The position numbers were made by a program, and so were the translations under genes. 64,000 bases of DNA, from positions 1 through 64,000 of the forward strand of contig NZ_FNAC01000024.1 of NCBI RefSeq assembly GCF_900101705.1, written 5' to 3'. The first letter of the stretch is position 1. Each line of letters starts with the position of its first letter. Below the pieces are notes generated by a model that saw only the letters and a list, made by a program, of their open reading frames with translations, was not told the DNA's origin and ran no database searches. The DNA is from Algoriphagus faecimaris. Its GTDB lineage: Bacteria; Bacteroidota; Bacteroidia; Cytophagales; Cyclobacteriaceae. Shown piece after piece: positions 52,329 through 59,925 of the stretch.

Positions 52329-55322
52329 TTACTGATAAACGTAAATCCGGATACTGACTTTTGTGCCCCATTTTCCGGTTTTGACTACCAAACTTTCTTC
52401 GGTGTAGCCGGGAAGCAGCATTAATTTCTCTCGAATAAGTAGGGTTCCCTTGGATTCATGTTGGGGATTTTGCTGATTGGAAAAACCCACTCCATTGTCT
52501 TCCACTGTGCATAAAAGTTGATTTGGAGCAGTGATTTCGAAAAGTACAGTCAGCTTTGGGTTAGGATGCTCGGGGGTGAAGGCATGTACGAAGACATTTT
52601 CTACCAAGGGTTGAATCAGCATGGGTGAAAGTTTAATCTGCTCGCTTTCAGCTTGGGCAAGGTTGATAATCTCCCAATTCACCCGTTCGTCCATACGCAT
52701 ATTTTCTACTTCGATGTAGCGGGACAGGTAATCGACTTCCTCGGCTAGGGAAATCTCGGTTTTTGAGCTTTGTTCTAAGGTACAGCGAATGAGCGAACTG
52801 AATTTACCCAGGTAGTTTAGGGCCTGCTCGCTGTCATTTTTGAGTATGAAATACTGTATGCTGTTGATCGCATTGAAAGTGAAATGTGGATTCATCTGAG
52901 AGCGAAGCGCCTCCAACTTGATCTCTGCTAGCCGTTGTTTGAGTCTGGTTTTAGCTTCAAATTGCCTTTTTCGTACCCAATAGACAAAAAGGAAGAGTCC
53001 GAGGAGAAGTAAAACTAAAAGCAGGATAAACCAGTCTTTCTGATACAGCGGTCTGTCGATTGTAAAATCCAAGAGTTTGATGGAGGACATTTTACCGACC
53101 TGGTAGTTCCATACCTCTACTTCGAGTTGATAATCACCCCAAGGCAGGTAGGGGAGTTCGATCACAGGATCTTGGAAGTATTCCGTCCAATCAGCGGTAG
53201 GCTTCAGTCTGTAGCGAAACCTCAACTTCTCTGAGTCCAGATTTCCTTTTGGTTTGAATCGGATAAAAAGCGTATTCTGATCCGATTCTAATAAAAGTTT
53301 TTGGGGTTGAAAGACGAACCAATCGAAATACTCAGAGGAGAGTGCCCCATGATTGACTTTGACCTCTGTGATGCAAAGTTCGATGTCTTGGTCTCGACTT
53401 ATGATAAATCCTGGGAGATTGACTTGGTAAAACCCCTGCGATGTACCGATGTAAAGTTGATCTCCTATTCGCTTGGTGCTGAGGAAAACCTTTTGAAAAA
53501 AGCCCTGCTCCTCATCAAAGAAACTGTTTCTGTCCTCTTCTAAGACGTGAATACCTCTCTCGGTCACCACAATGATCGCATCTCCATAGGACTCAATGCT
53601 CAAGATAGAAGTTCCCTGTAGGTCATCGTTTCCCCAATGATTGATAATGTCAAAATCAGGATGAGGGGAGATTTCAAATAGCTCTCCAAATTCGGTTCCC
53701 ACCAGTAAATTTCCGTTTTCTAACTCGTGAAGTGACTTGAATTTCTGCTCCTCCCAAATTCCCTCGTTGAGATAGGACTGAAAGCGCTCTCCGTCCCACT
53801 GATAAAATCCATGAAAAACAGAAGCCAGGTAGCTTCGTTTTTTTCCCGATTCGACCTTAGCGATCTGAAGAGGAGTAGATGGGTCATCAGGATGGAAATA
53901 GGTATAAAAAAAATTATTGGGGTCATCATAAATCCGCACACCTGCATAGGGATTGGTTTCCAATAGCTTTCCGTCCGGCGTAAAGCCCATGCTGAAGCAG
54001 TGAACTGGCAGATACGTCTCGATTTCTCCCCGCTCAGTCAGTTTGAATATTCCCAGATTACTATTGACCCAAAAATAGGAATCTCTGTAATGAAGCTCAT
54101 AAAACTCTAAGTCCCCGGCTTGGATAGTAGGATCGAGCTCGAAAAACCCATCCATTTGATCCGGGATTTTTTCGGGGTTTTGACGGTAATAGTTGGCCTG
54201 CATTGCTTTGAAGGCTTTTTGCCCAACTTGGAAAACCTCTGAATGAACGGAATCTCTGATTTCTAAACCCTGCGAATGAAGTAATCCCAAAAGCCCTTTC
54301 TTTCCCTCTATTGCCTTTACTTCTTTATTCCCAAATCGCTCGTAAATTAGGTTTTCATCCACACGAACTTGATAGATCCCTTTGTCTTGGGTACCCAAAT
54401 ACAACAGACCTTTTTCTGAATCCAGGACTCCAGCCTGAATGAATCGAGAATCAATGCTGAAGCGTTCGTTGAGTGAAATTAACTCGTTTTTTTCCCATTG
54501 GTAGATGCCTCCATCTTTGGTGAAAAGCCCTGCTGCCAAAAGGTAGGTTTCATTTTTAAGTCCTTTGAGTTTTTGCCAAAATACAGAAGAGGAAATGGAT
54601 TGATGCGGTGTTTTTCCTTGGGTAAAATCAGTCTGCGAGATGGACTTAAGGCTTCCTTTGTCAGAAAGCAAGATTTGATCTCCTTCTTGGAAAACTGCAA
54701 AAATGGGAAGCCAATCGTTGATCTTTTGGATTTGGGATTCCTTACCATTCCATAAAATCTCATAGGATCCGCTGCGATAGGTGCTGTAAAACAACCTGTC
54801 CTCTGCCTCCCAAAATCCTGCAGTATAATTTAAGTCCGTGTCGTTGGTGCTCTCAGCTATCGTCGTCACTTCCAGGGATGCTATATCGATTAGACTTACG
54901 CCATCCTCGGTACCGACTAGCATGTAGTCCTCATAGGGGTAAAAATGCCGGATCCGATCATCCGCCAAACCATCTTGAGTCTGGATTTTCTGAAAACTTC
55001 TCCCATCAAAAAAAGTAACTCCCCCTCCGTAGCTCCCAAACCACAGGTGATGATTTTTATCCTCTGCGATAGCCCAGCAACTGTTGAAAGCCAATCCGTC
55101 ACTTTCAAAGAAATTTTCAAAAGCTCCATTTTCCAATTTGGAAATGCCGTTTTCTGTACCAATCCATAGAATACCCCGACTGTCCAAGTGAAGTGCCCGG
55201 ATGGCATTGTTTGGAAGTCCATCGGCAGTGGTGTAGGTTTTGGAAGGCAGCTGCTGACTCCGAACCTGCCCAAGGCTCAAAAAGAGTAGGAGTAGGGTCA
55301 GCCGAATCCAATTGCTAAGCAA
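52329..55322 (-). CDS. Propeller-sensor histidine kinase (LytS/YehU-type)
   Basis: This 997-aa membrane sensor begins at TTG with a signal-like helix. A two-component-regulator beta-propeller follows (TTADGLPNNAIRAL, SRGILWIGTENG and many more blades), then a Y_Y_Y domain, one transmembrane helix near 775-795, and a His_kinase (PF06580) domain with MNPHFTFNAINSIQ near residue 810. An HATPase end with ENGVGFS-like sequence (DNGVGFSNQQNP) closes it. It overlaps the response-regulator stop by 8 bp, so translation is coupled. The ligand is unknown. Confidence 0.93.
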   Translation of the reverse strand: MLSNWIRLTLLLLFLSLGQVRSQQLPSKTYTTADGLPNNAIRALHLDSRGILWIGTENGISKLENGAFENFFESDGLAFNSCWAIAEDKNHHLWFGSYGGGVTFFDGRSFQKIQTQDGLADDRIRHFYPYEDYMLVGTEDGVSLIDIASLEVTTIAESTNDTDLNYTAGFWEAEDRLFYSTYRSGSYEILWNGKESQIQKINDWLPIFAVFQEGDQILLSDKGSLKSISQTDFTQGKTPHQSISSSVFWQKLKGLKNETYLLAAGLFTKDGGIYQWEKNELISLNERFSIDSRFIQAGVLDSEKGLLYLGTQDKGIYQVRVDENLIYERFGNKEVKAIEGKKGLLGLLHSQGLEIRDSVHSEVFQVGQKAFKAMQANYYRQNPEKIPDQMDGFFELDPTIQAGDLEFYELHYRDSYFWVNSNLGIFKLTERGEIETYLPVHCFSMGFTPDGKLLETNPYAGVRIYDDPNNFFYTYFHPDDPSTPLQIAKVESGKKRSYLASVFHGFYQWDGERFQSYLNEGIWEEQKFKSLHELENGNLLVGTEFGELFEISPHPDFDIINHWGNDDLQGTSILSIESYGDAIIVVTERGIHVLEEDRNSFFDEEQGFFQKVFLSTKRIGDQLYIGTSQGFYQVNLPGFIISRDQDIELCITEVKVNHGALSSEYFDWFVFQPQKLLLESDQNTLFIRFKPKGNLDSEKLRFRYRLKPTADWTEYFQDPVIELPYLPWGDYQLEVEVWNYQVGKMSSIKLLDFTIDRPLYQKDWFILLLVLLLLGLFLFVYWVRKRQFEAKTRLKQRLAEIKLEALRSQMNPHFTFNAINSIQYFILKNDSEQALNYLGKFSSLIRCTLEQSSKTEISLAEEVDYLSRYIEVENMRMDERVNWEIINLAQAESEQIKLSPMLIQPLVENVFVHAFTPEHPNPKLTVLFEITAPNQLLCTVEDNGVGFSNQQNPQHESKGTLLIREKLMLLPGYTEESLVVKTGKWGTKVSIRIYVYQ

Positions 55323-56046
55323 AGCGTTTGGTCAGATTTGAATTTTTACGAATAGCAACAGAAAGTTTGTCTCCCGATTTCATGATCAAAAAATTTTGAG
55401 CTTTGTCATAGCGTAGTACCTCCGTCACATTGACTAAATAGGACTGATGAATTCGTATAAATCGACTGACGGGAAGCTTGGATTCGATCTGACCAAGCGC
55501 TTTTGAGATAATCAGTTTTGGTTGGTTTTTAAGGTAAATTGTGGTGTAGTTACGGTCAGCCTGTAAGTAAACAATGTCCTCAAATTTCACAAATTCCATT
55601 CCCTCTGCGGTAGAAAAAACCACGATTCCCAAGTCATCAAGTTGTTGGGAGAGGTTTTCCAATAGCGACTGCACCGGATCTGATTTTTTGCTGTCCAGGT
55701 AGCGGATAATAGTTTTTTGAAGCTCGGTCGAATCCAGTGGCTTTAGCAAATAGTCAAATGCGGTATTTTTGATCGCATTGAGTGCAAAATCCTGATGAGC
55801 AGTGGTAAATATGACATCAAATTCACGATTGGGCATCACCTCCAATAGGGCAAAGCCATTTTTTTGGGGCATTTGAATGTCTAGAAAAACCAAATCAGGT
55901 TCGTGTTTTTGAATAGCAGGAATAGCTTGATCCACTGAAAGGCACAAGGCACAAAATTCAAACTTCTCCGGGAATAGTCTATCCAAAAGTAGTTTTAAAG
56001 ATTCCAGCGCATGACGCTCATCATCTACTAAAATAGTTTTAATCAT
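55315..56046 (-). CDS. LytTR response regulator
   Basis: This 243-aa protein has a receiver domain with acidic pair DDE at residues 8-10 and phosphoacceptor Asp56 in LVFLDIQMP. A C-terminal LytTR DNA-binding domain follows (EDIVYLQADRNYTTIYL, RFIRIHQSYLVNV). It works with the propeller kinase encoded directly downstream. Targets are unknown; the neighbouring GH30 gene and the AT-rich operon are candidates by position only. Confidence 0.94.
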   Translation of the reverse strand: MIKTILVDDERHALESLKLLLDRLFPEKFEFCALCLSVDQAIPAIQKHEPDLVFLDIQMPQKNGFALLEVMPNREFDVIFTTAHQDFALNAIKNTAFDYLLKPLDSTELQKTIIRYLDSKKSDPVQSLLENLSQQLDDLGIVVFSTAEGMEFVKFEDIVYLQADRNYTTIYLKNQPKLIISKALGQIESKLPVSRFIRIHQSYLVNVTEVLRYDKAQNFLIMKSGDKLSVAIRKNSNLTKRFA

Positions 56047-56248
56047 AATAACTTATAAAAATTAACTAGCTTCTAAATTTCAAAAAAATATTCGTTTTTA
56101 CAAAAGAAATGTACGAGCGTTGGGAAATTGAAGTTAAGCGCTGGTTTTGAAGGATTTTTTGTTTTTACTTAAAAATAAGTTTGAGCGAAAATCTGAGGCA
56201 TGGAGGCTGTTGATTTAGCCAGCAAATCATGATTATTCCTAAAACAAA

Positions 56249-57634
56249 TCACCAAATCCATGTTCCCGTGGCTCCTGGGTTTAGGCTGGATTTGAATTGA
56301 TTTTCATTTTCTTGTATCTGAAACTGAGTGGGTTCAGAACTGTCATTGAGCACGATTAGCACTTTTTTACCCTTGGGAGTCAGAAAAGCCACATTGGGTA
56401 AGCCTTCTATAGATTCAGAATCAATTCGTAATGATCCATCATCCACAAATTTGCTGGCATGTGCGATGACATAATAGGCGGGATTTCGCGTCACCTGATC
56501 ACCATCAATGGTCACTGCTCCTAGGCATCGATCACAGCCACCTCGGTCGGTATGGGGTGTTAGTTCAGGGTTGGAGCTGAGGTTCCATTCCAAGACGGTC
56601 TTGGCCCAATTGCGCGGAGCGCCTATCAGCAAATTTTTGACATGCCAAGGAATATCCCCTTCCAAATTACCTGGTGCGCCTACCCACTGCTCGGTGAAGT
56701 AGATGTTTTTGTCGGGAAAAGCCTGATGAACTTCTGAAAGGGCTTCGATTTCCCCTCCGTAGAGATGAAAAGCTGAGCCATCGATAAATGGATTTGCCAG
56801 AGAATCACTCATGACAGCGATGGGGTAATCCGGCCGATCTGCATTATGATCATAGACCACAGTTTTGGTGTCAATATCTGCCTCTTGAAATGCCGGTCCC
56901 AAATGCTTTCCGATAAATCGGGCTTGCTGCTCGGGTAGCATCAATAGGGAAGGGTTGTTTCCGGGATGCAGGGGTTCGTTTTGGATAGTTAAGGCATCAA
57001 TCTGTATTCCTTGCTCCTGCATAGCATGGATGTATTTGACCAAATACTGAGCATAAACTGGTTCAAATTCCTCCAAAAGAGAGCCTCCTCTTGTGTCTTT
57101 ATTGTCTTTCATCCATGTAGGAGGGGACCAAGGCGAGGCCATCAGCTTAATCTCGGGATTGATGTCTAGGATCATTTTCAAAACTGGAATCACATCCAAA
57201 GTATCGTAGCTCAGGCTAAAATTCAGTAATTCTGTATCCACGGCTAGGGAGTCCTGCAGGTCATTGTAGGAAAATGGAAACTCATTCAAGTCCGAGGCTG
57301 CGACCGATAGCCGGAGGTAATTGATCCGGATACTCTTTTCTCCGCTTCCAAAAAGCTCGTCCAAAAGAATGGATCGTGCCGAATCGCTCATTTGAAGAAG
57401 GTGTCGGGCCGAGCCTTGACTCAGCGTAAAGCCAAAGCCATCCATGGACTGAAAACTCGTCTCCGAATCTATGATAATCGATTTGATATCATTTTGAGCA
57501 CCGGGGAGCTCAGGATTTTTTTCAAAGAGGATACCTGATTTAGGGTCTGTCAGCCAAAAGTCTATCTGACTTTGAGGGGACTGGCAGGACATCAGAAAGC
57601 CACTGGCTAAAAGGAGGAGAAGTGATTTTTTCAT
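56249..57634 (-). CDS. GH30-family glycoside hydrolase lipoprotein
   Basis: This 461-aa protein has a lipoprotein signal with Cys17 (LMSCQS). The (beta/alpha)8 domain holds the acid/base Glu220 in IQNEPLHPG and the nucleophile Glu315 in YFTEQW. Both match GH30 (glucosylceramidase or beta-1,6-glucanase group). WSPPTWMKDNKD and SPWS-like elements also fit. A C-terminal beta-sandwich side domain ends the chain. It would act on beta-glucan or similar glycans. A hairpin lies 9 bp before its ATG. Confidence 0.92.
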   Translation of the reverse strand: MKKSLLLLLASGFLMSCQSPQSQIDFWLTDPKSGILFEKNPELPGAQNDIKSIIIDSETSFQSMDGFGFTLSQGSARHLLQMSDSARSILLDELFGSGEKSIRINYLRLSVAASDLNEFPFSYNDLQDSLAVDTELLNFSLSYDTLDVIPVLKMILDINPEIKLMASPWSPPTWMKDNKDTRGGSLLEEFEPVYAQYLVKYIHAMQEQGIQIDALTIQNEPLHPGNNPSLLMLPEQQARFIGKHLGPAFQEADIDTKTVVYDHNADRPDYPIAVMSDSLANPFIDGSAFHLYGGEIEALSEVHQAFPDKNIYFTEQWVGAPGNLEGDIPWHVKNLLIGAPRNWAKTVLEWNLSSNPELTPHTDRGGCDRCLGAVTIDGDQVTRNPAYYVIAHASKFVDDGSLRIDSESIEGLPNVAFLTPKGKKVLIVLNDSSEPTQFQIQENENQFKSSLNPGATGTWIW

Positions 57635-57642
57635 ATTCGAAC

Positions 57643-57671
57643 AAAAAAGCCCCGGAATAAAATCCGAGGCT
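57643..57671 (-). terminator. Terminator-like hairpin just upstream of the GH30 start
   Basis: On the minus strand AGCCTCGGA pairs with TCCGGGGCT (one wobble) and is followed by TTTTTT. It ends the transcript of the 57692-58582 genes. It is only 9 bp from the GH30 ATG, so it may instead act as a leader hairpin for GH30. Confidence 0.75.
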
Positions 57672-57691
57672 ATAAAGTAGATGAATTTGGT

Positions 57692-58078
57692 CTAGAAAGC
57701 CAAAGCAGCTAAGCCCAATTTTGATTTGAGAGGATTGATTCCTTTGGTGACATTCCCCAAGTATTTTTTGGCTAAAACCTGCCCAAGTAATTCTGTCAGA
57801 AAATTTGATCTTTTGTTTTTGAGGTTTAAGATTCCGGCTTTTTTCTCATCTTCCGAACCGGAGCCATTTGCAATCTGAAATAGCTGATCTACAAAGGTTT
57901 TATTGTTAGTTTTGAGTAGATCGGTTTTTTCTGCCGATAAGTTTAGCCCTTTGGTATTGTCTAAGATTTTAAGCACCTGCGAAGGTAAATCTGCTTTTGG
58001 AAGTTTGACCTGAGCATTTGCGGATAAAGAAACTAGCCCGATAAGCATCGCTAGAATCAAAGTAAATTTAATTTTCAT
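57692..58078 (-). CDS. Small secreted protein of unknown function
   Basis: This 128-aa protein has a signal peptide ending SANAQ and a helical mature part (PSQVLKILDNTKGLNLSAEKTDLL, FLTELLGQVLAKKYL). No catalytic motif is visible. It is 12 bp after the DUF937-like gene and shares its transcript. It could be a periplasmic helical-bundle protein. No family is assigned. Confidence 0.65.
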   Translation of the reverse strand: MKIKFTLILAMLIGLVSLSANAQVKLPKADLPSQVLKILDNTKGLNLSAEKTDLLKTNNKTFVDQLFQIANGSGSEDEKKAGILNLKNKRSNFLTELLGQVLAKKYLGNVTKGINPLKSKLGLAALAF

Positions 58079-58090
58079 AATGTTCTCTCT

Positions 58091-58582
58091 TTAATTAAAA
58101 AGCCCTTTTCCCATATTCATTAGTCCTCCGAGGTCCATACCTCCTCCTTTTCCTCCTCCAAGAAGCGAACCGAGAATATCTGCCTGACCGCCTTTTCCTT
58201 GTAAAGCCCCGATGACGGAATTCATGATGTCTGAATTGTCCTGAGGAGCGTCATTGATTTTTTTGTTGAAGAAATTCATCAACATAGGCAAGGCAGCCAT
58301 CGCAATACTCATCGCTTGCCCACTATCGATACCTAGCTTGGACATGAGGCCTTCAGACATGTCACTGGCCAAATTTTTGACTTCGGGACTATTGGGATTG
58401 GTGTCACTGCCGCTAAACATCTCCTTTAGTGCACCTAGGTCTCCTGACTGTGCTTTTTTTTGCAGTATAGAAGAAAGCGTCTCTTCTATAGCACCGGCAG
58501 CACCGGGACCCGCAGGTACATTAGAGTTGGACAAGAGTTCTTTCAGCGGTCCATCCGCCATTTTTAATAATTGATCTAGCAT
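58091..58582 (-). CDS. DUF937-like protein
   Basis: This 163-aa protein has no signal peptide. It is helical (MLDQLLKMADGPLKELL) with Gly-rich tracts near the C-terminus (ILGSLLGGGKGGG, LMNMGKGLFN), as in DUF937-type proteins. The function is unknown. It precedes the small secreted protein by 12 bp. Confidence 0.6.
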   Translation of the reverse strand: MLDQLLKMADGPLKELLSNSNVPAGPGAAGAIEETLSSILQKKAQSGDLGALKEMFSGSDTNPNSPEVKNLASDMSEGLMSKLGIDSGQAMSIAMAALPMLMNFFNKKINDAPQDNSDIMNSVIGALQGKGGQADILGSLLGGGKGGGMDLGGLMNMGKGLFN

Positions 58583-58667
58583 CTTGATAAAAGTTTGTTT
58601 AGCTAAATATCTCTAAAAATTTAATCGGGGGCAAAAAAAGAGCGATAAAGTTGGACTATTTATCAGC

Positions 58668-59114
58668 TTATTCTACTTGAATGATATGCTTGATGTTAGT
58701 CTCACCTTTGATCACTTCTACCGCTAAATGTCGGATACTTTTATTGGTCAGCATGTGGTCTAGTTTTTTCCTGACTTCCACGATTTCGAAGTGTAGTGGG
58801 CAGGGATTTTTTTCTGAGCATTTATTGAGTCCCAGGCTACAACCTGAAAAGAGGCTCTCGCCGTCCACGGCACGCACCACGTCTTTGAGTGTTTTGTTGG
58901 CATGCGATTCATTGGCATAAAAGCCCCCATTGGGCCCTTTGATAGAACCGATAAGATTTGCACGGCTGAGCTGTTGAAGAATTTTGGCCGTGAAAGCCTC
59001 AGGAGCATCGATTGCTGCTCCGATAGCCTTAGCGCCCACTTTGCTGTCTTGAAGACTCTGAGTCCAAATGTAGATGATAGCTTTGATCGCGTATTGGCTT
59101 GCTTTTGAAAACAT
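58668..59114 (-). CDS. Rrf2 family Fe-S transcriptional regulator
   Basis: The ATG at 59114 gives 148 aa starting MFSKASQYAIKAIIYIW, the usual Rrf2 start; an upstream in-frame ATG adds ten unlike residues. The winged helix is followed by three cysteines at residues 92, 99 and 105 (GCSLGLNKCSEKNPC), the Fe-S ligands of NsrR/IscR-type proteins. It likely senses nitric oxide or iron-sulfur status. The dyad TAGGAT-N6-GTCCTA abuts its start, suggesting autoregulation. Confidence 0.92.
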   Translation of the reverse strand: MFSKASQYAIKAIIYIWTQSLQDSKVGAKAIGAAIDAPEAFTAKILQQLSRANLIGSIKGPNGGFYANESHANKTLKDVVRAVDGESLFSGCSLGLNKCSEKNPCPLHFEIVEVRKKLDHMLTNKSIRHLAVEVIKGETNIKHIIQVE

Positions 59115-59115
59115 A

Positions 59116-59133
59116 TAGGATGATTTTGTCCTA
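59116..59133. promoter_or_regulatory. Candidate Rrf2 operator (site 1)
   Basis: TAGGAT-GATTTT-GTCCTA is a dyad whose halves match AGGAT/GTCCT; it ends 2 bp before the Rrf2 ATG. The same AGGAT-N6-GTCCT pattern recurs at 59853. Function as an operator is inferred. Confidence 0.6.
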
Positions 59134-59158
59134 AATATATCCATTTCCTTTCTTATAG

Positions 59159-59186
59159 AAAAAAACCGAATCCATTTGGACCCGGT
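59159..59186 (-). terminator. Terminator after the fasciclin gene
   Basis: On the minus strand ACCGGGTCCA pairs with TGGATTCGGT (10 bp including two G-T wobbles) with an AA loop, followed by TTTTTTT. It ends the fasciclin transcript and separates it from the Rrf2 gene. Confidence 0.8.
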
Positions 59187-59218
59187 CTTTTAACCAATCA
59201 ACCATATTTATTTTCTCT

Positions 59219-59776
59219 TTATTCAGGTAATAGGACTTGGTCAACTATGTGGATGATACCATTTGATGCACTTACGGTGCCCAAGATTTTGGCGCCATTG
59301 ATTGTTACTGACCCATCCTCGCTTTTGCTTACCAATACAGATCTTCCGTCAGCAGTACCCAGTTTACGATTATGGACGAAGTCCTCGACCTTGTAAACGC
59401 CCAAAAGCACATGGTATTCTAAAATATCACGTAATCGTCGCTGATTTTCTGCTTTGGTTAGGGATTCTAGCGTCCCTTTGGGTAGTTGATCAAAGGCGAC
59501 ATTGGTAGGCGCAAATACTGTGAATGGCCCTACATTAGTTAAGGCATCCACGTATTCAGCTGCCTGAAGTGCCGCCACTAAAGTAGAATGGTCCGAAGAG
59601 CTCACTGCCACTTGGACCACATTGGGATTGGAGTCAGCATCTTGTACAGCGGACTGACCACTTAACTTTTTGGGTTGGACTTGATTGCCGCTACTTTCAG
59701 TACTTGTACCTTCACCGCAGCCCTGTATACACCAAGGAACGAGGAAGAGGATTAGGATTGCTATTTGCTTTTTCAT
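59219..59776 (-). CDS. Fasciclin-domain lipoprotein
   Basis: This 185-aa protein has a lipoprotein signal (IQGC lipobox, Cys20), a Ser/Gln-rich linker, then one fasciclin domain with NVGPFTVFAPTNVAFDQLPKG and the end motif NGIIHIVDQVLLP. Fasciclin domains mediate adhesion or bind small ligands. In Bacteroidota, fasciclin genes are often seen beside NO- or copper-related genes. The second AGGAT-N6-GTCCT dyad lies 77 bp upstream of its start. Confidence 0.9.
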   Translation of the reverse strand: MKKQIAILILFLVPWCIQGCGEGTSTESSGNQVQPKKLSGQSAVQDADSNPNVVQVAVSSSDHSTLVAALQAAEYVDALTNVGPFTVFAPTNVAFDQLPKGTLESLTKAENQRRLRDILEYHVLLGVYKVEDFVHNRKLGTADGRSVLVSKSEDGSVTINGAKILGTVSASNGIIHIVDQVLLPE

Positions 59777-59852
59777 ATGCCATGGATTTAGGGTTATTTA
59801 GCTGTTTTTTAGACTGCTTTGATAGAATAAAAATACGATTTATTTTTTATAT

Positions 59853-59870
59853 AAGGATAAAAAAGTCCTT
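59853..59870. promoter_or_regulatory. Candidate Rrf2 operator (site 2)
   Basis: AAGGAT-AAAAAA-GTCCTT has the same half-sites and spacing as the dyad before the Rrf2 gene. It lies 77-94 bp upstream of the fasciclin ATG, in its promoter region. Confidence 0.6.
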
Positions 59871-59881
59871 TAATTTAATTG

Positions 59882-59914
59882 AAAAAAATGACCCCGTTTT
59901 GGGGTCATTTTTTT
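59882..59914. terminator. Terminator after the TonB receptor gene
   Basis: AAAAATGACCCC and GGGGTCATTTTT form a 12-bp stem with loop GTTTT. It lies between the receptor stop and the fasciclin promoter and has T-runs on both strands. Confidence 0.9.
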
Positions 59915-59925
59915 AAAAAAAAAAT

